Below, in pieces: positions 1-4,548 of a stretch of DNA of 5,489 nt. Numbering within the stretch: the stretch's first letter is position 1; every line of letters begins with the position of its first letter. Under the pieces are notes generated by a model. That model had not been told where the DNA came from. It saw only the letters and a program-made list of their open reading frames with translations, and did not search any database. Position numbers and translations under genes: made by a program. This DNA is from an uncultured Lentisphaeria bacterium (GTDB lineage: Bacteria > Verrucomicrobiota > Lentisphaeria > Victivallales > UBA1829). Location of the stretch: contig CAJMAW010000174.1 of NCBI GenBank assembly GCA_905211485.1, positions 1 through 5,489 of the forward strand. Direction: 5' to 3'.

Positions 1-163
1 CCATCGTCTTTTCCACGCGCTTCTCCACTTCGCGGACGTAGGCAGGCGGACGGTTCCCCGGATCAAAATACCGCACTCCCGCCGCAAACAGAATCGCCAG
101 AAACAACAGAACTGCCGAAGGAATCAGGCAGCCCAGGACCGACCAGTGCAGTTTTCCCGTCAT
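1..163 (-). CDS. N-terminal part of an unrecognised membrane-anchored protein (cut by window edge)
   Basis: Reading leftward from the ATG at 163-161, 54 codons stay open to the window edge. The short N-terminus (MTGKLHWS) is followed by a strongly hydrophobic stretch at about residues 9-30, rich in L, A, I, V and F. After that comes a polar, charged segment beginning RYFDPGNRPPAYV and continuing with alternating E, K, R and V. This is the pattern of a single N-terminal membrane anchor or uncleaved signal followed by a soluble or coiled-coil extracytoplasmic part, possibly a small periplasmic protein. The start is supported by GGAG ending six bases upstream of the ATG. I do not recognise the family. 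It lies 249 nt downstream of the second chromate transporter gene on the same strand and has its own possible promoter, so it need not belong to that operon. The C-terminus is missing, so the function is open. Confidence 0.7.
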   Translation of the reverse strand, partial: MTGKLHWSVLGCLIPSAVLLFLAILFAAGVRYFDPGNRPPAYVREVEKRVEKTM

Positions 164-165
164 GA

Positions 166-237
166 TTTTCTCCGCTCCTCTTTTTTCCCCCCCCGGCGTC
201 TTCTTCCGCCCTTTCTTCCCTTCCTCTCTTCTTTCCC
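166..237. other. Polypyrimidine/polypurine tract in the leader of the membrane-protein gene
   Basis: On the plus strand these 72 bases contain only five purines (174, 195, 196, 198, 208). They include uninterrupted pyrimidine runs at 175-194 and 209-237. The first run contains six T followed by eight C (181-194). In the transcript of the minus-strand gene this reads as a G- and A-rich leader ending in several GGAG/GAGG-like motifs just before the start codon. It could be a ribosome-loading leader, a triplex-prone tract or a slippage-prone homopolymer. The composition is seen directly; the role is unknown. Confidence 0.6.
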
Positions 238-292
238 GCGAGGAAGAAGCGAAGCGTTCAGGGGAGGGGATCCTCCTGCCGGGCGTGTGGGA

Positions 293-321
293 ACAATACT
301 CCACGTCCCCGCGGAAGGCAA
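293..321 (-). promoter_or_regulatory. Possible sigma70-type promoter for the truncated membrane-protein gene
   Basis: On the minus strand, TTGCCT (321-316) and TATTGT (298-293) are separated by 17 nt, each matching four of six consensus bases. Transcription would start near 286 and give a leader of about 120 nt through the purine-rich tract. An imperfect GTGG/CCAC inverted repeat surrounds the -10 element. The spacing and position make sense, but the hexamer matches are modest. The rest of the 164-412 gap holds no gene I can support and no clear terminator for the upstream operon. Confidence 0.35.
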
Positions 322-412
322 GCGCGACTTTCCCGCAAATCGCCGGAAATTCCATGCCGGGTGCGGAAAAGGGAAAGAGGAAATCTCCTGCTGCATCCGG
401 AGGATCCCGGTT

Positions 413-988
413 TCAGAACAGGAAAAGCAGCCATCCGGCAAGAGCGGCCCCCAGGAGAATCGGAATCATACTGACCTTCCAACGAACTGAGGCCCAGAGA
501 GTCAGGACAAAAATCAAAGTCCCCTGCCAGCAGATGCCGAAGGTCTGCGCCCCCTCCTCCCAGAGCGAACTCAAAGGCGCGCTGAACACTGAGGTGTCCG
601 CAAAGAAAATCACGGCCACGGCAATCAGTCCGAGTGTGGCGGGCCGGATTCCTCCGAGCAGCGCCTTCATGAGGGAACTGTCCTTGAATTTTGCGATGAA
701 CACCGCCGCCAGGGTCACCAGAATCAGAGAGGGTGTCATCACCCCGAGCGTTCCGGCAAGAGCCCCCCAGAATCCGCCCTGCTGTGCGCCGATGTAGGTT
801 GCGGCGTTGAGTCCGACAGGGCCCGGGGTCATCTGCGCCAGCGCCACCATGTTGGCGAATTCCTCGTTGGTCATGAACTCATGGCGGAACACGAGTTCAT
901 CCTGAAAGAGCGGGATCATCGCATAACCGCCCCCAAAGGTGAATGCTCCGATCTTCACAAACAGAAAATACAGCTGAAGCATGTTCAT
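413..988 (-). CDS. chrA: Chromate transporter (CHR) family protein, short-chain, second of a pair
   Basis: This 191-residue integral membrane protein belongs to the CHR/ChrA family, whose characterised members export chromate; many members have unknown natural substrates. Two family signatures are clear. FVKIGAFTFGGGYAMIPL lies at residues 10-27, and QMTPGPVGLNAATYIG at 52-67. About five to six hydrophobic segments follow, ending in a very hydrophobic C-terminus (GAALAGWLLFLF). The length is that of a single CHR domain; long-chain ChrA proteins carry two such domains. Short-chain CHR proteins are typically encoded as adjacent pairs that work together with opposite membrane topology, and the gene just upstream is the partner. 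The start codon overlaps the partner's stop as ATGA, with a purine-rich GGGGGGAGGGAG ribosome-binding region about ten bases upstream, so translational coupling is likely. The family call is firm. Chromate as the physiological substrate is not shown by the sequence. Confidence 0.92.
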   Translation of the reverse strand: MNMLQLYFLFVKIGAFTFGGGYAMIPLFQDELVFRHEFMTNEEFANMVALAQMTPGPVGLNAATYIGAQQGGFWGALAGTLGVMTPSLILVTLAAVFIAKFKDSSLMKALLGGIRPATLGLIAVAVIFFADTSVFSAPLSSLWEEGAQTFGICWQGTLIFVLTLWASVRWKVSMIPILLGAALAGWLLFLF

Positions 989-1734
989 TCAGGACTCCCT
1001 CCCCCCGGCTTCCGGGAACGGAGCGCACCGGCAATTTTCTTCCGTGACAGAAAAAGCACAAGAAAATAATACAGCAACCCCGCCGCCGCCGCCCAGACAA
1101 TCAGCCAGATCGCATTCACGCTGAAAACCACCAGACTCACAAAGCCCGCCGCCGCCACCAGAATCGGAAACCACCCCTTCAACGTCTTCCCGGAAAGCTT
1201 GATGACGGACAGCAGAATCAGCGCACAGACCGCCGAACGCACTCCCAGAAAAATATGATCCATCGTTTCCGAACCCGTCAGATGACGGATACCCAGAGCC
1301 ACAATCAGGATCGTGACGAACGGAGGAATGACCACCGCAAAAGATGCCGTCAGCACCCCCGCAATCCCGGCCACCCGGTAGCCGATCAGCACCGCCATGT
1401 TCACCGCAATGATCCCAGGCATCGACTGCACCACGGCCACTGTGTCAACCATGTCCTCATCCGTGACCCACTGCCTTTTTTCCACGAATTCGGACGTCAT
1501 CAGGGGAAGCATGGTCAGCCCGCCCCCGACCGTGACCGCGGAAATCTTGAAAAAAATCCAGAAAAGTTCTTTCAGCCGGGCAATCTCCGTCGCGGAAACA
1601 GCTTTCTTTCTGTTTCCGGAGTTCTTTCCATCCCCGGATTCGGCTTTCCCGTCATGCGCTTCCGGATCCGGCGGCGGCTGAGGATGGCGGGCCCCTGCTT
1701 CATCGGCCTTCAGGAAAGTACGCCTGCTGCTCAT
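985..1734 (-). CDS. chrA: Chromate transporter (CHR) family protein, short-chain, first of a pair, with N-terminal extension
   Basis: This 249-residue membrane protein contains one CHR domain, the partner half of the downstream short-chain transporter. The family signatures are FFKISAVTVGGGLTMLPLM at residues 61-79 and a diverged QSMPGIIAVNMAVLIG at 103-118, where the common TPGP is SMPGI. Hydrophobic segments continue to about residue 228, and a basic tail (SRKKIAGALRSRKPGGG) closes the protein. It is some 50 residues longer than a usual single-domain CHR protein. The extra length is a hydrophilic, proline- and charge-rich N-terminus (QPPPDPEAHDGK at 19-30 and onward), probably a disordered cytoplasmic tail. 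No alternative ATG exists between residue 1 and the first membrane segment, so the extension appears real. Its ATG overlaps the tsaE stop as ATGA and its own stop overlaps the next chr gene the same way, indicating a single coupled operon. The substrate is inferred only from the family. Confidence 0.9.
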   Translation of the reverse strand: MSSRRTFLKADEAGARHPQPPPDPEAHDGKAESGDGKNSGNRKKAVSATEIARLKELFWIFFKISAVTVGGGLTMLPLMTSEFVEKRQWVTDEDMVDTVAVVQSMPGIIAVNMAVLIGYRVAGIAGVLTASFAVVIPPFVTILIVALGIRHLTGSETMDHIFLGVRSAVCALILLSVIKLSGKTLKGWFPILVAAAGFVSLVVFSVNAIWLIVWAAAAGLLYYFLVLFLSRKKIAGALRSRKPGGGSPE

Positions 1735-2216
1735 GGACGGACCACCTGCCCCGCTTCCTCCGTTCCGGAGGGAAATTCAATGACAATCTGACGCGCCTCC
1801 GGAGAGGACAACGCCTCAAGATAGACATGGATGACATGATCCGGAAGAATGTCCGCAATGCGTTCCGGCCATTCCAGAAGGCTTACCGCGTCATCGGAAT
1901 AGAGGAACTCATCAATGCCGAATGCCAGGGCCGCATCGGAATTGTCGATGCGGTACAGGTCCAGATGGTAGAAGATGCCGCCGGGGAAAGGATATTCCTG
2001 GACGATGGTGAAGGTCGGACTGCTGACAGGATCGGAAATTCCCAGGGCGCGGGCAAATCCACGGGCGAATACCGTTTTTCCCGCTCCCAGTTCCCCGTGC
2101 AGGGCGACAACCACGCCTTTTTCTTCCCCGTCATGATGATGCCGCAGAAACGCCGCCAGACGCGCCGCAGCGGCCTCCGTTTCCTCCGGAGAACCTGTCC
2201 GCATGATTTTATTCAT
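1731..2216 (-). CDS. tsaE: tRNA threonylcarbamoyladenosine biosynthesis ATPase TsaE (YjeE family)
   Basis: TsaE is the small P-loop ATPase that works with TsaB and TsaD to install t6A at position 37 of ANN-decoding tRNAs in the cytoplasm. At 161 residues it has the normal family length. Visible motifs are Walker A GELGAGKT at 41-48, SSPTFTIVQEY at 65-75, HLDLYR at 84-89 and EWPER at 115-119, all characteristic of the family. I chose the ATG at 2216 because AGGAAAG lies at a suitable distance upstream and the gene then begins four bases after the thiL stop. In-frame ATGs at 2234 (which would overlap the end of thiL) and 2204 are alternatives with poorer Shine-Dalgarno support. A much longer reading to 2399 would only translate thiL out of frame. 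No other t6A genes are in the window. The stop overlaps the start of the first chr gene (ATGA). Confidence 0.95.
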   Translation of the reverse strand: MNKIMRTGSPEETEAAAARLAAFLRHHHDGEEKGVVVALHGELGAGKTVFARGFARALGISDPVSSPTFTIVQEYPFPGGIFYHLDLYRIDNSDAALAFGIDEFLYSDDAVSLLEWPERIADILPDHVIHVYLEALSSPEARQIVIEFPSGTEEAGQVVRP

Positions 2217-2220
2217 CTGA

Positions 2221-3129
2221 TTATCTTTCCTCATGGAAATGATCAAATCCCTCTTTATCCGAAAAATCAAGATCCGTGCCGTCCGCAGAGGAGACGGCGC
2301 CTTGTTTTCCCTTCCGGAAAACGCCGAGCCGGGAGATTTTAATATACTCCCCGCCGCAGACTTCTTCAAGTTCCCGGACGGAATCGGGGGAAACGGCAAA
2401 AATCAGTTCGTAATCCTCCCCTTCCGTAAAGGCGGAGCGGATGTCCGCGCCGGCCCGGAGAGGAAGAGCGGAAGCGCCGTCGAAAACAAGGGAGAGACCG
2501 GAGGCGCAGGCCATTCTGGAGGCGTCTTTCAGAAGGCCGTCGCTGATGTCCATCATGGCGTGCGTGAAGCGTCCCGCCAGGACGGAAGCCTCCCGCAGAC
2601 GCGGAGTGAAATTCAGGTGATGCCCCGAACGGAACGAATTGCCCAGTTCCCCCGTGCAGTACAGAAGATCCCCCTCCTCCGCCCGGGAACGCAAACAGAG
2701 CCTGTCCGCGGAAACGGTTCCCAGAATGGTCAGGGAAGCCGTCAGTCCACGCGAGGGCTGGGAGGCGATGTCCCCCCCGATCACGGAAACGTCATAACGG
2801 CGTGCAGCGCTTTCCAGTCCCGTATGGAAATCCCGCATCCAGCCGGAATCCAGCGGATTGGCGGAAAGGGTCACCAGGGCGAAACGCGGGAGTCCGCCCA
2901 TTGCGGCGATGTCGCTCAGGTTCCGTTTCAGGAGTTTTTCCGCAACGGCTCCGGGGGGAGTCTCAGGCATGTAATGAATCCCCTGGACCACCTGATCAGC
3001 CGCCGCAAGCAGATACTGTCCGGGAATGCCGGATTCCAGAACGGCGGCATCGTCTCCGGGTCCGCAGAGGACATCCGGGCTCTGCCGGAAAAGCCCGGAC
3101 AGAAAGTCGGTGAAAGTTTCCTCGTTCAT
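2221..3129 (-). CDS. thiL: Thiamine-monophosphate kinase ThiL
   Basis: ThiL phosphorylates thiamine monophosphate with ATP to form thiamine diphosphate, the active cofactor, in the cytoplasm. The 302-residue protein has the family motifs in order: GPGDDAAV at 23-30 (metal/ATP site), DQVVQGIHY at 45-53, NLSDIAAMGG at 70-79, GGDIASQPSRGL at 118-129, DISDGL at 194-199 and GEDYELIF at 237-244. This is the two-domain PurM-like fold (AIR-synthase N- and C-terminal parts) at full length. The chosen start is the ATG at 3129, giving MNEETFTDFLSGLF, the usual N-terminus position for ThiL. A GGGGA about ten bases upstream is a weak ribosome-binding site. The frame stays open for 35 more codons back to a TTG, but that stretch is low-complexity and family-atypical. 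The gene heads the thiL-tsaE-chr-chr operon; joint thiL and tsaE placement is a housekeeping arrangement rather than a pathway link. Confidence 0.95.
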   Translation of the reverse strand: MNEETFTDFLSGLFRQSPDVLCGPGDDAAVLESGIPGQYLLAAADQVVQGIHYMPETPPGAVAEKLLKRNLSDIAAMGGLPRFALVTLSANPLDSGWMRDFHTGLESAARRYDVSVIGGDIASQPSRGLTASLTILGTVSADRLCLRSRAEEGDLLYCTGELGNSFRSGHHLNFTPRLREASVLAGRFTHAMMDISDGLLKDASRMACASGLSLVFDGASALPLRAGADIRSAFTEGEDYELIFAVSPDSVRELEEVCGGEYIKISRLGVFRKGKQGAVSSADGTDLDFSDKEGFDHFHEER

Positions 3130-3270
3130 TTGGCAGTGTTCCCCGCAGAGTTTCTCCGTCGGAGTTTTCTCAATATTTCCGGCACTGTTTCCCTTCCCGC
3201 AGCCCGGAGCTTTTTTCCTTCGTCTGTCCGACAAGGGAACGGGCTCTGCTGAGAATCGCGCCCTCTCCTC
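3130..3270 (-). other. Gap between the SDR gene and thiL, no clear promoter or terminator
   Basis: These 141 bases separate the SDR stop from the thiL ATG. Read on the minus strand they contain short inverted repeats (GGGC/GCCC and TCCGG/CCGGA, with long loops) but no stem followed by a T-run. They also lack a convincing -35/-10 pair before thiL. Read-through from the strong promoter at 4317-4344 into thiL is therefore possible. This is an inference from the absence of signals. Confidence 0.4.
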
Positions 3271-4209
3271 TCAGAGAAGGCCCGTTTTTTCACACCAGGA
3301 CAATGCGCGGACGAGACCTTCCTGCGTCGTCAGCTTCGGAGCGTATCCGAGGACGCGCTGAGCCTTGGAGATGTCCAGGCACATGTGGCAAAGCAGGAAT
3401 TCCAAACCGTAATGCATCCGGACGCCGGGATAGATTTCCGGCAGTTTTTCCGGTTCGGCATGGAGAATTTCCGAGGAGCTGTTCAGATATTCCATGGCGG
3501 TTTTGAGGTATTCGCCGAGCGTCACGGCGCGCTTGCAGGAAATGGTGAAGATCTCTCCGCGGACCTCATCCGGATGATCAAGCGCCAGGACGAACGCGGA
3601 AGCCAGATCCCAGTTGTAGCCGGACTGCACCATGATTTCCTCGCAGGGGGCGATCGTCATCGGTTCGTTTGCCTTGAGTTTCCGGAAGAATTCGATGTTG
3701 CGTCCGCCCCAGAGTTCGAGCGGGATGCGGCCTTCTCCTATGATATTAGTCGGGCGGAAGATCGTAATGGGGAACTGTTTTGTTTCAAAGAGTTCGAGGA
3801 AACGGGCGTCCCAGCAGCTCTGTTCGTAGAAATTGAAAGCGGTTTTCTCTCTCCAGGGATGGGTTTCGTCGGCGGGGAAGTAGCGGAGGGGGACAAAGGT
3901 GCCGGTCGAACTGCAGACGAAGACGTTTTCCACATCGGGGAAGCATCTCATATAGCGGTCGGCGGTTTCCTTCCAGGGGACGGTGTCGATGATCACGTCG
4001 AAATGGCGTGACGCCGCGAGGGAACGGAGGAAGTCCTCGTCGTTCTTGTCCCCTTTCAGGAGTTCCACTCCTTCCAGGCTGACCGTCTCGGCAGTCTGTC
4101 TTCCGCGCGTGACTCCGCAGACATGATGCCCCGCAGCAGCGGCAAGATTCGCAATTCTTCCCCCGATCTCTCCGGTAGCGCCGAAAACGACAACGTTTCT
4201 TTTTGACAT
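3271..4209 (-). CDS. NAD(P)-binding epimerase/dehydratase-like protein (extended SDR family), lacks the YxxxK lysine
   Basis: This 312-residue cytoplasmic protein has an N-terminal Rossmann fold with GATGEIG at 10-16, the nucleotide-binding glycine motif of extended short-chain dehydrogenases. TR at 34-35 after the second strand could favour NADP(H). DVIIDTVPW (71-79) and FVCSSTGTFVP (97-107) fit the central strands, with the Ser/Thr of the active site in the latter. FRPTNIIGEGR (beginning near residue 151) is the typical substrate-domain entry. The catalytic YxxxK position reads YEQSC (128-132), so the usual lysine is a cysteine and normal SDR chemistry may be lost or altered. The C-terminal part (DISKAQRVLGYAPKLTTQEGL) is the usual end of NAD-dependent epimerases. 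The ATG at 4209 has GAGGAA nine bases upstream. It is transcribed from a consensus promoter, divergent from a Gfo/Idh/MocA oxidoreductase, so a role in sugar or sugar-derivative metabolism is plausible. The substrate cannot be stated; a CSP41-like nucleic-acid-binding role is an alternative. Confidence 0.88.
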   Translation of the reverse strand: MSKRNVVVFGATGEIGGRIANLAAAAGHHVCGVTRGRQTAETVSLEGVELLKGDKNDEDFLRSLAASRHFDVIIDTVPWKETADRYMRCFPDVENVFVCSSTGTFVPLRYFPADETHPWREKTAFNFYEQSCWDARFLELFETKQFPITIFRPTNIIGEGRIPLELWGGRNIEFFRKLKANEPMTIAPCEEIMVQSGYNWDLASAFVLALDHPDEVRGEIFTISCKRAVTLGEYLKTAMEYLNSSSEILHAEPEKLPEIYPGVRMHYGLEFLLCHMCLDISKAQRVLGYAPKLTTQEGLVRALSWCEKTGLL

Positions 4210-4310
4210 GTTTTCCGATTCCTCTGTGTTATTTTTTTCTTTCCCGAAAAGGGAACTCCCCCGGGGCGGATTTCATTTAACTGCTTCCTCATACGCCCGG
4301 CGTACGGGGC
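4210..4310 (-). promoter_or_regulatory. About 100-nt leader of the SDR gene with small inverted repeats
   Basis: The predicted start near 4310 gives a long untranslated leader. It contains an inverted repeat TACGCC-C-GGCGTA at 4292-4304, right after the predicted start site, and a second stem-loop TTCCC-GAAAA-GGGAA at 4241-4255. Between them is a short CCCC/GGGG self-complementary run at 4259-4266. The first repeat is placed where a repressor could block early transcription, or it could be a 5' stabilising hairpin. I see no known riboswitch pattern. The ribosome-binding site GAGGAA lies just before the ATG. Confidence 0.35.
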
Positions 4311-4316
4311 AGAGAT

Positions 4317-4344
4317 ATTATAAACATTTCCCCCGGATTGTCAA
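4317..4344 (-). promoter_or_regulatory. Perfect-consensus sigma70-type promoter for the SDR gene
   Basis: On the minus strand, TTGACA (4344-4339) and TATAAT (4322-4317) are both exact consensus hexamers, separated by 16 nt, one base short of the optimum. T-rich sequence lies upstream of the -35. Transcription should start near 4310 and read leftward into the SDR gene, and possibly on into thiL because no terminator follows. A promoter this close to consensus is expected to be strong and to need repression if the gene is conditional, which makes the palindromes just upstream notable. Confidence 0.8.
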
Positions 4345-4354
4345 TTGTCTGAAA

Positions 4355-4378
4355 AGGAAAAAAAGCGCTTTTCTTCCT
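4355..4378. promoter_or_regulatory. 24-bp inverted repeat with LacI-family-like operator core
   Basis: The core AAAAGCGCTTTT (4361-4372) is a perfect palindrome. The symmetry continues outward to AGGAA/TTCCT with a single mismatched pair (4360/4373). A central CG flanked by A-rich and T-rich arms (AAGCGCTT) is the hallmark of LacI/GalR-family operators and of CcpA cre-like sites. It lies just upstream of the -35 of the SDR promoter, in the divergent region. There is no loop, so it is unlikely to be a terminator. No regulator gene lies in the window; assignment to a LacI-family protein is inference. Confidence 0.5.
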
Positions 4379-4397
4379 CTTTCCCGTCCATGGGGAA

Positions 4398-4411
4398 GGA
4401 AAAGCTTTTCC
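4398..4411. promoter_or_regulatory. 14-bp perfect palindrome, candidate second operator
   Basis: GGAAAAGCTTTTCC is a perfect palindrome whose centre is 38 bp from the centre of the LacI-like site. It shares the GGAAAA/TTTTCC arms with that site but lacks two central bases (GC instead of GCGC). It could be a weaker site for the same protein, a site for another regulator, or a by-product of A/T-rich composition. Confidence 0.3.
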
Positions 4412-4472
4412 CTGAAAAAAATCCGCGGGAGTTTGAATTTGCATGAAGGAAACGCTATCTGTAAACAAATTG

Positions 4473-4500
4473 CAGGAAAATCCTGGGAAAAACATTTTTC
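4473..4500. promoter_or_regulatory. Two adjacent inverted repeats upstream of the Gfo/Idh/MocA gene
   Basis: CAGGA-AAA-TCCTG occupies 4473-4485 and GAAAAA-CA-TTTTTC occupies 4487-4500. Both sit 50-75 bp before the plus-strand start codon, where a regulator could act on the rightward promoter. The second resembles the GGAAAA/TTTTCC arms of the other palindromes. The symmetry is seen directly; binding is conjecture. Confidence 0.25.
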
Positions 4501-4548
4501 ACTCATTACCAGAAAAAAACAGCGAATCAACGCAAAGGAACTCTGACG

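Noticed and set aside
125..163. Lipoprotein lipobox-like VLGC at residues 9-12 of the truncated protein
   Set aside because: Only eight residues precede it, with no hydrophobic region before the cysteine. The hydrophobic stretch follows it, so this is a membrane anchor rather than a lipoprotein signal.
3130..3234. Longer thiL start at a TTG giving 35 extra residues
   Set aside because: The extra segment is low-complexity and absent from the usual ThiL N-terminus. The ATG at 3129 gives the expected N-terminus.
2233..3252. A 339-codon open frame on the plus strand opposite thiL
   Set aside because: It is antisense to a gene with all ThiL motifs, has a low-complexity G/R/Q-rich translation with no recognisable motif, and arises from the codon composition of the real gene.
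3257..3296. Hairpin followed by TTTTTT on the plus strand as a terminator
   Set aside because: No plus-strand gene ends there. The stem is short with a G-T pair, the T-run lies inside the SDR coding end, and the minus-strand reading has no T-run after the stem.
4355..4411. The two palindromes as a bidirectional terminator
   Set aside because: They are perfect palindromes without loops, and they lie between two divergent starts rather than convergent ends.
4432..4461. Possible plus-strand promoter TTGAAT, 17 nt, TATCTG before the Gfo/Idh/MocA gene
   Set aside because: The -10 matches only three consensus bases and other equally weak pairs exist nearby, so no rightward promoter can be placed with confidence.
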